Counted from the stretch's first letter, positions 31,970 to 43,039 are shown. The stretch is DNA of 64,000 nt from Forficula auricularia (GCA_024734495.1 JALMQS010000187.1:22421870-22485869); one strand, 5' to 3'. Made by a program: numbers and translations. The notes: a model not told the origin generated them from the letters alone.

Positions 31970-33240
31970 TATTTTACTCACAGCCAAAAATACTTACATA
32001 TAATATGATACTACACAACTACACTTGATTTAAAATTAGGGGAAAACGTAAAATCTTTTTCAAGATTCACTAGACTTTCGCAATATTTGAGTGATTTGCC
32101 AATTTTTCAGCCCCGAACCGTTTGTGCTTGAATTTTAAAACGTAGAGGTACACTTTATAAATTCCAAACATGTCTTTTAAATTATAGCTCATTGGTTTCA
32201 ACTGTTCAATACCTCCCCTAATTACATTTTTTTTTCATGTTTCCATGGTCTATTTCCTCTATCCGTTGTTTCCGTAACTGGGAATTTTTTTTACAGAATG
32301 GAGTTGTTAGCCCCATTTCCAAACCCTTTTATTCGCCTTCTACCACAAGAATAGGATAATGAGCTATTCTATCTCCGAACCACAGAGCAAATCAATTCAT
32401 TAGCATTAGTTATTGAATCAAGGGAATATGGAAATTAAAAAAAAATCGACTTGAGAAAACGTTGTAGAAGTCAAATGAAACGAAATGATGATTCATGAAA
32501 CATCTTCATCATTGCTCTTGTTACTATAACTAAGCTTAGAAATAATTTAATATTAAATATTCAAAACTCATCATGTTGTCTTGTTATCTATCTATCTATA
32601 TCTATCTATATATATATATATATTTCAACATATATCTTATTAAAGGTTATATATAGTAATATTTTTATATTTTAATGAAATGTGGCACACCAATCCCCAA
32701 TACACCTCGCACATATTCTTATATTAACCTAGTACAGTTTTCACTTTATATTGAAAACATAAAATGACAAAATGCGACTAATAAATAAGGTACTTACTTT
32801 CTCACTAGATAATAATATTTTTTTATGATCTAAAAGAGAAGAATACTTTTATTATAGTTGGAAGTTATAGTTGAGGAGTAAGTAGGTGTATTTTTATCCA
32901 TCTCTTGGGAATTTTTACTGCATCCAACTTTTTCTTTCAATTCAAAAATTTGGAAAATATATCTTCATTGAATAATTATTATAGTTTGAATTATGATTGA
33001 AAATTTGTCTCAGATAATATGTTATTTCATTGTCATTATGTTCTGAGCACTTGATACTATAGATCTATGAATCATAGATAGGGCAAACCATCTAGAAATA
33101 GAAGTTTTGATCAATCACTAAATAATATATATTTTTAATAAATATCTAAATAATCCAATTGAAAAATCTAACCTTCGTCTTTTCCTTCATTATATTTACT
33201 ATGATGTTTGAATAAAAAAGGCAAATTCTGTTAGAAAAAT
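31970..33240. other. No gene seen; CTAT/TA microsatellite
   Basis: (CTAT)n then (TA)n at 32586-32624. Other sequence is AT-rich with nothing supported. Confidence 0.4.
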
Positions 33241-33705
33241 TAGAGTTAAAATTTCTATGTAAAATCAAGAGAGATGGTTAACTACTAAATTCGAAGTGTT
33301 ATGAATCATTTCTATTAAGTCAGAAGAATTGTTTCACCTCTTTGAATTGAATCCAAATGTTCAAAAATGCAATTCGACCACTCGGTTGGGATGAAACAAC
33401 CCCCCCCCCCCCTTTTTTTTACATCTAGGTCATACCAACTACATTGAGTAATAAAAATATTAAATACATACATGAGAAATTACATTTAGAAGGAAATAAA
33501 TACAAAAATCATAAAATTAATATAAAATATAACTACAAAATTAATACAAAAACAATAACTATACTAATAAACATAATACAGATATTTAAAATTAGAAAAC
33601 CACCCTTTTTATATAGTAAAAAATAGTTCCTAACCTCTCTAATTTAGTAGTTGACCATATCTCTTGATTTTACATAGAAATTTTTCTATAAACTACCATG
33701 ATGTT
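33241..33705. repeat. Inverted repeat around an AT-rich centre
   Basis: Arms of about 45 bp: AAATTTCTATGTAAAATCAA...ACTACTAAATT (33248-33292) and its complement (33640-33688). Between them are poly-C (about 33400-33412) and AT-rich DNA without a recognised gene. Confidence 0.55.
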
Positions 33706-34159
33706 TGTTCTGACTTCTTTCTTCGGCAAGCTTTATTGATTTATCAATATTTTAACAACGTTTGAGCTAAAAACTTAGCCATGAGAAGTGGAGTTTAATG
33801 CCGAATTTCAACTTATTAGCTTCAACTATTTGATGCCTTTCTATCAAGGCTAGGGGGGAGCGTAAGACCCCACCCGAAAATTCGAGGTAAAAATCGAAGT
33901 CTTACATGATATAATTAAACGTTCAATTAAAATTTTATAAAAAAAAAAATACTTTGAACAGGGCTGAGGTCCTAAAAATATAACCTCAATTTTTTTTTCC
34001 AAAAGGTTCTACCTATATTTATTTATTTAGGTGTTTAGCTAATTTTACGGACAAGATGTCCAATACAGAAAAAGAAACATATACAGGATACAATATTATG
34101 AAAAGAAGGCCAATAATTCCTGGTAATTTATAAAGAAAAAAATTAATATTAATAATAAT
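33706..34159. other. No gene seen; repeat R12 fragment
   Basis: 33845-33955 is similar to 29620-29710 in orientation and order. Nothing else supported. Confidence 0.35.
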
Positions 34160-34385
34160 ATTCTTAGAAAATCATAAGAGAGTGTCTTCTATTAGATCCA
34201 ATGGAATGGATTATTTTTAATTATGTTTTCACACCCTCGGCAATCGATAGCCTGCCAGTAACAGCAATCCTGGCCATTTAGCTACCCTGTGAGGGGTGCA
34301 AAAACAACCCTTCTGACATAATTAAAAATAATCCATTCCATCGGATCTAATAGATGACACTCTCTTATGATTTTCTAAGAAAATT
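34160..34385. mobile_element. Foldback element, about 70-bp arms
   Basis: CTTAGAAAATCATAAGAGAG and ATCCAATGGAATGGATTATT in the left arm are mirrored on the right. The core is less AT-rich (CGGCAATCGATAGCCTGCCA). One arm is also found at 19353-19430. Confidence 0.7.
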
Positions 34386-34544
34386 TAAATCTATTACTAT
34401 CGGCAACTTGAAATCTCTCAAAATAATAATAATCTTTGAAAATGATTGCCCTTCACTTTTCAGACATTCTTAAGAGAAGAGTAAATTCAATATTCTTTTC
34501 AGAAGCGAGTATTATGTAAAATATTTAAAGACAATAATGAATCT

Positions 34545-34680
34545 GATCCCTACAGGGGAAGGCAATGGGAAACTACCCCTGTGAAAAATTTCCCCAGGAA
34601 AATTACAATGGTGAGGATATTCTCTATAGTACCTAATAACCGACGCTCGGAATCGAGTATGGCACTTGAAGAATAATAAA
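34545..34680 (+). repeat. SINE 3' fragment
   Basis: GGGGAAGGCAATGGGAAACT followed by AATCGAGTATGGCACTTGAA and GAATAATAA resembles the body and 3' end of SINE-A (AAAGCAATGGCAACC ... GATATGGCACTTAAAGAA), from a related family that probably used the same LINE for mobilisation. Confidence 0.5.
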
Positions 34681-34794
34681 TTAAAAATCGAATTTTCTTA
34701 AAACTAGCATATAACAATATTTTGGAAAAGTAAGCAGTTAGATATGAATCTCCTCCATATGGCTTTGAGTTTACCATGTTTTTGAAACAAATGC

Positions 34795-34935
34795 TCTAAT
34801 TCCCATGTTAAATGCCACATGTGCAGCTTCCGGCCTTTCTTGGGACAGGTTGGCAAGCCACAGTCAGTCTGCTCTCGAAATAATGATCACACTCCCTTCC
34901 CAATTTCCCGACAGTCTCCATTCGAAATTAATTGG
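34795..34935. other. Unique, less AT-rich island
   Basis: CATGTGCAGCTTCCGGCC, CAGGTTGGCAAGCCACAG and CCCGACAGTCTCCATTCG lie in single-copy DNA without a significant frame. Candidate conserved non-coding sequence. Confidence 0.3.
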
Positions 34936-34971
34936 AATTTAATCTGACCAATTATTCGATTAATCAACATT

Positions 34972-35163
34972 TAGTTACGTTCTTTGATATTGAATTCACA
35001 GCTTGGCAAGTTTTATATCCTACTAAATTACTTATAGTATAAAATAGAACAACTATCAAAGTTAAATTTTAAGTTTTTATTATATATCATCACATTAAAC
35101 CTAATATATTACCTAACTATTATAACTTCCCAAGTTATAAATTCAATATCAAAGAACGTAACA
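34972..35163. mobile_element. MITE with 22-bp perfect inverted ends
   Basis: GTTACGTTCTTTGATATTGA and its complement bound 190 bp; the arms also share an imperfect AAGTTATA region. Target duplication not resolved. Confidence 0.65.
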
Positions 35164-35335
35164 AATTGTCTTTTAAATCAATTGAAAAACGTTGTACACT
35201 ATAACTATGATTTAAGAAGCAGTTAATAACTTGGTACCCGTTCAGATCTCAACTTTTTTACGCCTATTATAAATGGCAAGAAAAAATCGAATGACAAAGT
35301 GTTTAAAAATAATTTGATCAAGAGCCTGATGAAGC

Positions 35336-35357
35336 TACAATAAATTCTCGAAACGTT
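35336..35357 (+). ncRNA. Hammerhead-like motif, degraded
   Basis: CUGAUGA and CGAAACGUU are present, but the stem II bases between them pair poorly, so folding is doubtful. Confidence 0.35.
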
Positions 35358-35592
35358 GTGATTGGTCGTATGATTAAACACGGTGTTTAATTGTTTCCTT
35401 TTTTCTTCTGATTTATTATATCTAAAAAGATAATCATTTTTCCTCTACCATAATATCAAATAATTATCAAATAATTAATAACTATAACTTAAATTATGAT
35501 GTAGTATCATTCGCATTCATAGTAAATTTGTAACAGGAATAACTGGAAATTGGGCAAAATTAAAAACACAGAATTTTTTATTAATTGGGCCA

Positions 35593-35624
35593 GACGTTTC
35601 GTCAATTTATTTTGACTTCCTCAG
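35593..35624 (-). ncRNA. Hammerhead-like ribozyme motif, family C, best-preserved copy
   Basis: CUGAGGA + A + stem II GUCA/UGAC + GAAAC + GUC. Stem I has five perfect pairs, GGCCA/UGGCC, directly at the core. This and 59509-59542 are the copies most likely to fold as drawn. Confidence 0.7.
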
Positions 35625-35651
35625 TGGCCTAAAGAGTGATAAAATGGGCCA

Positions 35652-35691
35652 CTGAGAGAAGTGAAAATAAATTGAAACGTTTGGCCCATTT
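35652..35691 (+). ncRNA. Hammerhead-like motif, family C, degraded
   Basis: CUGAGAGA ... UUGAAACGUU: an inserted base in the CUGA half and weakened stem II. Confidence 0.45.
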
Positions 35692-35794
35692 AATAAAAAC
35701 ACTCTGTTTTTAATTTTGTCCAATTCCCTGTTATTCCTGTTGCAAATACAGTAAATAGGGTTCTAAAAAATTCCCAACTAGCAAAGTTTTTTGA

Positions 35795-36068
35795 CTCTCT
35801 CTTCGAAGGGTAATTGATACAAAGGGGGGGACCATTATCAACTTTATTGAAAATTTCGAGGGAAAAAAAATATTAATTTTCAAAAAAATAAACGCATTTT
35901 AAATAGTAGAATTTATAGAGAGTTTGAAATTTGTATTTCCGTTTGAATATCTCGAAAAAATTTAGTTTTTTAATCCTCTCTTCGAAGGGTAATTTATACA
36001 AACTTTATTGAAAATTTCGAGGGGAAAAAAATATTAATTTTCAAAAAATAAAAGCATTTTAAATATAA
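35795..36068. repeat. Tandem repeat, two units of about 110-180 bp
   Basis: CTCTCTTCGAAGGGTAATT...ACTTTATTGAAAATTTCGAG and AATATTAATTTTCAAAAAA occur at 35795-35905 and again at 35970-36068. The first unit has an extra GGGGGGACC segment. Confidence 0.7.
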
Positions 36069-36261
36069 TAGCTTTATAATATTTAGGTTAAGTAACTGTT
36101 ATGTTTTGTCACTATTTTTAAGAGTTCCTCAAGTAACAATAACTTCTATAAAACAGCAACAGAAATTAACATTGAAGGAGACAATAAAAGAGTGTGTCTT
36201 CTGCTGGAATTATACATTTTATTTATTTATAACGAGACTATAGTTTCGAGGGCTTTAATCT

Positions 36262-36458
36262 CCAAGAAACATTGTTTTACAGATGAATCAAATATTAAAT
36301 TAATTAGATCAGAATTAGATCCCTTAAAAATTAGTATTTTCGAATCGTTAGAAATTTTAAAATCATATAATAATTCACCAAAAAAATTCTTAAATCGAAA
36401 AATAGAAATTCCCGAAAGCTTAATTTTAAAAATAGCCGCTCAAATAAAAATTTCATGA
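36262..36458 (+). pseudogene. Probable Penelope-like ORF C-terminus
   Basis: An open segment of about 65 codons, ending in TGA at 36456-36458, lies between the two ribozyme arms. It reads SELDPLKISIFESLEILKS and later FLNRKIEIPESLILKIAAQI. Its position just before a PLE 3' end, and the ...ESL.I... pattern seen after the GIY-YIG endonuclease domain of many PLE proteins, suggest the extreme C-terminus. No GIY-YIG or reverse-transcriptase motif is present. The second element (54528-54560) keeps the same EIP...AL/SL end with a one-base deletion, supporting former coding function. The in-frame start upstream is within the ribozyme arm and not meaningful. Confidence 0.45.
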
Positions 36459-36596
36459 ACGCCACCTAAAGCCAAAATAAAACAAGTATAAATTTCAATT
36501 CTTAACTTGCCCACCCTGAACAATTCTTAACCTAGCCACATGAAAAATTTTATCTTTTCATTCATAAATTAATTCCTGTGAATCAATTGTAATAGA

Positions 36597-36631
36597 CTGA
36601 TGAAGAGGGCAAAGCCCTCGAAACTATAGTC
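36597..36631 (+). ncRNA. Hammerhead-like ribozyme motif, PLE family A, intact
   Basis: CUGAUGA + A + stem II GAGGGC/GCCCUC (loop AAA) + GAAAC + UAUA + GUC. Stem I has GA/UC at the core, a small internal loop, then UUGUAA/UUAUAA. Six-base-pair stem II is the longest in the window. Confidence 0.7.
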
Positions 36632-36738
36632 TCGTTATAACTAAATAAAATTTATAATTCCAGCAGAAGACACACTCTTGTATTGTCTCCTTCAATATAT
36701 AAAAATTCTGCTACTCTCGGCACAAAAACTTTCAATTT

Positions 36739-38170
36739 AATATAAAAAGAACATAACAGTTGAATTACCCAAAATTATAAAGCTAATTTGCTAGTACAGA
36801 TTTAACTGGGGAAAGTTTAAGAATTTCAGCTTAAATCAATAAAATATGATGATCGGGGAGAATATTTCAAGTAAGAACACCCATAGGGAAATCAAAAAAT
36901 TAATTAAATTTTTCTAATCTCTTCAACTTCAACTTCAAAACGCTAAAACATTTCCCAGATCAATTCTGAAAACAAATGAATATTTAATTACTTTTTATTT
37001 TTTTCTGTAAAAAATAACTAATGAATATCCTTTATCCTCACACATATTAGAATATGTGTTTTTAATGGTTTCAAATTTGTTAATTATATCCATCATTTGT
37101 GGTTTATTTATTCGCGCAGAAAGCGATTTTCTCGAATTGACCGGAATCGTTCTCTTTATTTGTGGAATCCCCGGTGGAAATAGAAGATAACTCTTTTCTC
37201 CAGTAGGTTAATCCCGATTAAAATCGCAAATTTCAATTGGCTGTCTCTTTCGCTCTCAAAGAGTTTTAATTTACTCAAATAAGCCCTGTCAATGAAAATT
37301 TCCTACCATCATCAATTTTCAAATTTAATTTAATCCCCAAGGTCTTCTTGCAATTTTATTGTCAGATTGTCGAAGGCTTTTTAGAGCCATTTTCAAGTCG
37401 GGCAATATTGCTTATTAATTAACTTCATTCACCGGGATCCTCTCTCTATCAGATACGCATTTAACGATCTTCGGGCAGCTTTAATGAAATTCGCAAGAGA
37501 AAAGAATTGAGCTAATTCATTTCAGCTAAATGCCTATTAAACAGGCAAACGATCCCTTATTTGAAATTTTCACGAGATCAACCAAATTGGTTGTGAGGGT
37601 TAGTGAAAGTGATGCTTTTGAAACAAAAGATGTTATCTCTTGGGATGTTACGGATAAGGACATTTTATTTTTATGCACTCGCCTTTACGATTTGAAGAGC
37701 CTCTTTCATCGCAGTGACCGTAAATGCCAATTTTTTTAAGATGCCATTATTCTTGCCAGAAATCTATTGGCTGTCAAATCCAAATCCCATGCATTATGTT
37801 CAATTTATCAAAATGGACATTAATTCTTTTATAAAGAGCCTTCTCTTTTATATATTTGAGTTTCAAGGGCCCAAGGTACTCAAAATTCTTTTTATCTGTA
37901 TTATTAAACTACCGGCTAAGTTGGCCAGCCAAGCAGAGTATTGAATCCACCCATTTCCATTACTCAACAAATAGAATAGTCGAATTTATTAGTAGTAATG
38001 AAAATCTTGTTTTCGTGAAAAAGTTTATATTAGCTTCACTTGTAAGTTAGTTGTAAACCCGATCTAGAATGACTATTTTATCCTACTTCTAATTGTCATA
38101 TCGATTTGAAACTCTGAATATATATGTAAGTCAGGTGACAATACAATAATTTTAAACAATCGAGCTGAAA
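36739..38170. other. No confirmed gene; long unique region
   Basis: Single copy in the window and, between 37075 and 37780, clearly less AT-rich. Includes GCGCAGAAAGCGATTTTCTC, GGAATCCCCGGTGGAAATAG and CCATTTTCAAGTCGGGCAAT. Short frames exist (for example 37530-37739) but show no recognisable protein, and a TTCATTTCAG acceptor-like site at 37518-37527 has no matching donor. Candidate regulatory or conserved DNA. Confidence 0.35.
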
Positions 38171-38640
38171 AAGTTAACCAGGGGGAGGGCGAAATTTGAA
38201 AATTATATCCCCCTTTGGTCAAAACACAACAGAAATTTGTATACATCATCTGTGGGCCCCCAGAATGGTATAAATAAAAAAATTAACTTGGGGGGGGGGG
38301 GCAAAATTTGGAAATTATAGCCCCATTTGGTCCAAACATAACCGAAATTTGTATACCTCATCTGCGCGCCCCCAGAATGGTAAAAATACAAAAATCAACT
38401 AGAGGGATGGCGAAATTGGAAAAATATAGACCCTTTGGTCCAAACACAACCGAAATTTGTATACATGATCTGTGGAGCCTCAGAATGATAAAAATAAATA
38501 AAAATAACTTGGGGGGGGGGGGCAAAATTTGGAAATTATAGCCCCATTTGGTCCAAACACAACCGAAATTTGTATACATCATCTGTGAACCCCCAGAATG
38601 GTAACAATACAAAAAAAAATAACAAAATGGAGGTGAATTT
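38171..38640. repeat. Tandem array, four units of about 110 bp
   Basis: Each unit has GGCAAAATTTGGAAATTATA-like, CCATTTGGTCCAAACACAAC, CGAAATTTGTATACATCATC and CCCCCAGAATGGTA segments, with runs of 9-12 G at two junctions. The unit is related to the subterminal part of the foldback transposon at 16076-16990 and 45665-46075 (ACCAAACTCATCCAAATTTT, GGACCCCCAGAAGG), so the array probably grew from transposon sequence. Confidence 0.85.
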
Positions 38641-38711
38641 GGGAAAAATATACTAGACTTATGTCAAATGTAGTTTTAATTTAGCGATGTACGCTTAGAA
38701 TTGTACCCATT

Positions 38712-38865
38712 TTAAGACTAAAAAGTAAAAACAAAAAAAACACGCTTTTGTCAGTATAATGTACTAAAAAGTACAAAATAAAATGTAATAAACTTTTTTA
38801 TGTTCAATAACTAAACCAAAAAGCTTGGGGCTCTTTGTCGAAATTAATGGTATTTACTATAAAAA
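38712..38865 (+). repeat. Half-copy of foldback repeat seen at 13040
   Basis: AAGACTAAAAAGTAAAAA, TACTAAAAAGTACAAAATA and CTTTGTCGAAATTAAT match 13040-13190. Confidence 0.55.
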
Positions 38866-38868
38866 AAA

Positions 38869-39078
38869 GAGGCAACTGTGGTCCAGTGGTTAGAGTGTCG
38901 GGTCATTGACATGAAGTATGCTGGTTCGAGACTGAGTCTCGGCAGATATTTGCAGTCGCCTCCTCTTGGAAAGCAATGGCAACCTACCAAGAGTATAATT
39001 GCCTAGTCAACCTCTCCAAACTAGCCGTTCGGAACCGGTGTTAAAAAGTAGGTCCCGTATATCTGTGTAAAACAGGTA
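38869..39078 (+). repeat. SINE-A, 3'-truncated
   Basis: Starts GAGGCAACTGTGGTCCAGTG, B box GGTTCGAGACTGAG, ends shortly after CCCGTATATCTGTGTAAAAC. Confidence 0.85.
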
Positions 39079-40119
39079 TAGAAGAAGACTATAAAAAATC
39101 TCAAATCGAATAGAATTTGTCCTTAGTGGGTTTTTATTGCAAAAAGTTAGAATCGATCTAATAATATTTTATTAAAATGTAATATTAGAAAATTCTAGTA
39201 TAATACATATTATATATAATATCATGTACGAAAAGTCATAATCCCAGACTCGCCTGGCCATCTTTTCTTTTTTTACCTTGTAAAACAATGAATTTCGCAC
39301 CTTTGTATACACTTTAGAAATTACTATTAAAAATGAATAAATATACAATTATATAAATCACATTTTGTTAAAAGAATTTTTTTTTAAGTTTTTTATTCTC
39401 ACCATTTTTAATGATTTTAATTAAAATTCAAATACCTCTTGAAATAAATAAAAAATAAAATAATAAAGTGTAAAACAATTTTTTATTTAAAAAAAAGCAT
39501 AGCGTGGATCTAAATAAAAGATTAAAAAAATGTTTAATTATATCTTTGGATTAAATCTCAAAAACTAAATAAAAGTTTATATCTTTCAACAAGGTTAGGC
39601 CAACTTTGATTTAATCCTTTATTATTATTATTATTTTAATTAATGCTCTGTAAAATATTACTTTATTTTAGAATAAAATTCCCATAATAATACTCATAAT
39701 TTTTCATGGGATATCTAGTCGAATATTACTTCTTTTTTGGAAATGTTTGTTGAATGAAATAAATTTTTTATCAAATTCACCATCTGCCCCTATTTCCGGA
39801 CGCATTATCAAGAGTAGTTTAAACAACATTCTGTATATTTTAAATATAGTTGTGAGCAATCTAATCATGAATTCAAATGGTTCAAGAGCTAATAACAAGT
39901 ATATAGAACAAAACGTTAACCAGTACGATTAGAATAATTTTATTTATTTTATTTTACACCAGGGATGTACATCCATTTACATTTAGATAATCAAACATAC
40001 AATTCCAAAATTGTAAGCCACCCTTCGATAAATCAACAGACATACAAACAAAAATTCAAAACCAACAAAAGCACTGCAAATAGTAATAAAGTGGACGAGT
40101 TTAGTTTTATTAGCTTCTT
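39079..40119. other. No feature seen
   Basis: AT-rich. Overlapping short frames on both strands at 39704-39932 look like chance. Confidence 0.3.
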
Positions 40120-40500
40120 TATTTATTCTTTTTTTTATATTATTAATAGTTCCTCAGCGAGAAAGAATATTTTTTATTGGACTAAAACTCGCCTGGACTT
40201 GTCTTTGACATGCTTGAACTGGAAGATATACCTACCAGGCAGGGACTTCAAACCTTCTATTCGCACCCCTTTTGGAAAATCATTCATTTGGAAACTATGC
40301 AACAATTTTATTTCATTTCGAGAACTAATATACTTTTCAAAACAAATGTTTTTTATAGAAATGTTTTAAATAACGGATAATAATTTGAAAATTTAAAGAT
40401 CCTCCTGAAATTTTGAAATCGACCTTTTTATATATTTATGAAAATACTCTAAATATTTGAAATTTTAGGGAAGCACCGCATCGACAGCATCCATCGACCG
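40120..40500 (+). repeat. Interspersed repeat R1, copy D
   Basis: The best match to copy A, including TTCCTCAGCGAGAA, CATGCTTGAACTGGAAGATA, AATAACGGATAATAATTTGA and a shared right end ACAGCATCCAT.GACCG. Confidence 0.65.
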
Positions 40501-41059
40501 GACAATATTTTTTTATTCTTAAATAAAAAGGAAAATTAATCAAGAACACTCTTTTCATTAGAAGATTTAGGGATAATAGAACTGTTAGAATGTTCCTACA
40601 GAGTATTAGAGAATTGTGGAGTCATAATTTAAAGGATTGAAAGTAGCAGGAAGCAGAACTGGAATTTCAGTATCGAGATATCATTGGGACAAAAGAATTA
40701 AGGAATTAGTTGATTGGATTGGTCATTCAATTTGACTGCGAAGCTTACGTTCAAACGAGTGGATAATTAGAAAATGTTATTTAATTTTATTTAAACGCCA
40801 TTCATTCATTTCAACCAAAGTTCCAAAATTATTTTTTCATCGCTTTGGGGTGTAACTGCAACGAAACTTCCTATAAAGACAACGATAAATCAAATTAGAT
40901 TTGAAAACAAAGAATTATTTTTCATAGATAAAAAAAAGAGTTCAAATTTGGAAACTTCATGGGGTCTCTAAAGATTGGATGAGGTTCTTAATCAACTAAT
41001 CCATCGATATCAAAACTCAAACCAATGGCTAATGTTTATATCATAATGGAATTTCATTT
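40501..41059. other. No feature seen
   Basis: AT-rich, no supported feature. Confidence 0.3.
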
Positions 41060-41760
41060 TTACTATACCATACAGGGTATGGTCAAATATTGTAATCGTG
41101 CATGAAAAAGGTGTTTTTTTGCTTCGTTTTTTCGAAATGTTTCAAAAAACGGCTGAAACTATTTTGATTAAAAAAAATGATCAAATCCATTACGTTTTGG
41201 TTTACAAAAAAGCTCTAATGAGTAAACATCGAAAAAATTATATTTTACGAGATATTAATTTTGTGTCAAAATGTCTGTTAGATAGTACGTTACCAAATTT
41301 TGTGTACGCTCAAGCTCAAAAACTAGTATAAATATCAAAACGAAATTTAACATGTAGTTATGGTGCATTGAGATTAAGAGCTGATTAGATTTTGGTTGAA
41401 ATCGAATCCAAAATTAATGTTAGTTTTAAGCGTCAAAAAACTACTATAAATATAGATATAAATTATTAACTAGTTTATGGAATATTTTCGAATATTGTGT
41501 GTATGATGATGAGGGCGAGGAGATTCACGAATACATTTATGAGTAATTTTACGATAAATCTTTAATTAATATATCCAATTTTTGATTAGATACTTTCGCC
41601 TTAAAGTTATGCAACCAATAAGTCTCAGCGACGTATCATTTATATACCCTATAGGCGTTCCCATACAGTGGTTAACGAACAAATAAATCGACCAAGATTT
41701 TCAAACTAAAAAAAAAAATGAAATATACTATAAATTGAACCTATAATAAATAAACTGCAA
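41060..41760 (+). repeat. Interspersed repeat R5, copy 2
   Basis: Matches 8290-8880. The left side begins CATACAGGGTATGG. This copy keeps a 77-codon frame (41098-41331) not conserved in copy 1, so it is not called as a gene. Confidence 0.55.
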
Positions 41761-41974
41761 CTTTATCCAAAGTCATTTGAATTATTAATATGTTTATTCC
41801 TTAATTATTAATCAGAAATCAGTTGCTATTTGCAGACCATGTTGACTTAAATTCAAAAATAGTGATCGATTCTCATCTATTACTTGAAGAATAACCATTA
41901 TAAATTGGATTTTAAACGTTTCGGTTATTATTGGTAACCATTGCTGAAGACATGCAGGATTCGACTCAAAATTA

Positions 41975-42310
41975 TCCTCCCTGGTGTAATGGTCAGCATC
42001 TCTGACTAGCAATTCGGAGGTCTCGGGTTCGATTCCCGGCTATACGCAGACATTTTTTCTGTAAGTATAGGGTCTGGTAATAAAAATTAAGTGGGAGATA
42101 AATTTACCACTGCTCGAAGCCCTTAAAAAAATTAGTAAATTGAATTGTATCTAACTTTCTGAGATTTGGCTCGTGATTCCGGCTTCTTTCCTTCTGCTCT
42201 GTTCTTTTCCTGATGGAGGGGCCATCCCATACATGCCATTAAGGAATGCACCTTCTGGTGTATCTCCTTCTCACATCAATATCATTAAAAAAAATAATAA
42301 CGATCGATTC
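41975..42310 (+). repeat. SINE-B, full length with tRNA-like head
   Basis: The head TCCCTGGTGTAATGGTCAGC has an A-box-like GGTGTAATGGTC; the B box GGGTTCGATTCCCGG is perfect. The body and A-rich 3' end match the truncated copy at 4795-5045. The head resembles tRNA-Glu or tRNA-Asp style sequence, but the acceptor stem does not close, so it is a SINE, not a tRNA. Confidence 0.85.
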
Positions 42311-42940
42311 TTATCTAATACTAGAGGAACAACCTTATTGCATTCCATTTTTGATGTTTTGACTATTAATGGCAACCTCTACTGAAAATGTGGAAGAATT
42401 GACTTAAAATCAAAAAGACTAAATTCTTTTATGGTAAACAACTCAAGCTTGATTGTTTACCATACAAGTTTGAATTAATAAATTGCAGCCAGGTTATTCT
42501 TTAACTCAAACAGCTCGTCGACAAAAAACTTGATAAATCACTGAAATTCATGGAAAAGTTTTTACTTTTTCTTCCAAATTTACATAAAATGAGAATAGAG
42601 TAAGAAAAGCTCACAAAAAACTGAAACAAACTGCAAATTGAAAATAAATGGGGCTGTGACGCATTCCTAGTATCCTATTACTCATGCTTATGTAAAGTAC
42701 TAAACGGGGACATAGAAATCAAACAAACAAACAAGATTTTCTTTCAAACAGATGGCTTTGTTATGTAATTGTCATAGACATTAAAATTATGATCGATATA
42801 CCCACGTCACCTCTAAATAAAATACTCGTATAGGTATACTTTTTTTCCGAATGGAAGAAATTGGAGAGGTCTATGACCGAACAGGCCTGGTACAATATCA
42901 ATACTTTATAATAAAGCAGTAAGGACTCGCTTGGTTTGTC
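42311..42940. other. No feature seen
   Basis: AT-rich with no supported feature up to the less AT-rich stretch containing the heat-shock motif. Confidence 0.3.
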
Positions 42941-42993
42941 CGGTTTCGCCCACTTATGGCTCCGCCCCCTGTGTACTCTATCTACCGTAAACT

Positions 42994-43036
42994 TTCTGGA
43001 AGCTTCTAGAAACTTCGGGAACATTCTGGAATGTTC
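42994..43036. promoter_or_regulatory. Perfect nine-pentamer heat-shock element
   Basis: TTC and GAA trinucleotides alternate with exactly two bases between them nine times without an error (TTCTGGAAGCTTC, ...TAGAAACTTC..., ending GAATGTTC). Heat shock factor trimers bind three or more such inverted pentamers; nine allow cooperative binding of several trimers. The surrounding 42900-43140 is less AT-rich than its neighbours. No heat-shock protein gene is visible within several kilobases either side, and no clear TATA box follows at promoter distance. Confidence 0.8.
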
Positions 43037-43039
43037 CAC

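Larger units (their letters stand above)
35531..35741. mobile_element. Penelope-like family C inverted pair
   Basis: Arms begin TAACAGGAATAACTGGAAAT and mirror at the right (CCAATTCCCTGTTATTCCTG). Each arm has a hammerhead-like motif flanked by GGGCCAGACG / CGTTTGGCCC. The centre is about 30 bp. Confidence 0.7.
36171..36738. mobile_element. Penelope-like family A element, inverted ends with coding remnant
   Basis: Outer arms ATTGAAGGAGACAATAAAAG / mirrored, then TCTTCTGCTGGAATTATA, then hammerhead sequence (broken on the left, intact on the right). Between them is a C-terminal coding remnant and a 3' non-coding region. The order coding end, 3' region, ribozyme, terminal motif fits a PLE 3' end joined to an inverted terminal repeat. 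A second such pair lies at 54165-54858. Confidence 0.65.

Noticed and set aside
36192..36261. The start of the 88-codon frame at 36192
   Set aside because: Its first 23 codons lie within the inverted ribozyme arm, so that ATG is not a real start; only the part from 36262 is treated as a coding relic.
41975..42050. A possible tRNA gene with a perfect B box
   Set aside because: The acceptor arms do not pair, and it is joined to a body shared with the truncated repeat at 4795-5045, so it is a SINE head.
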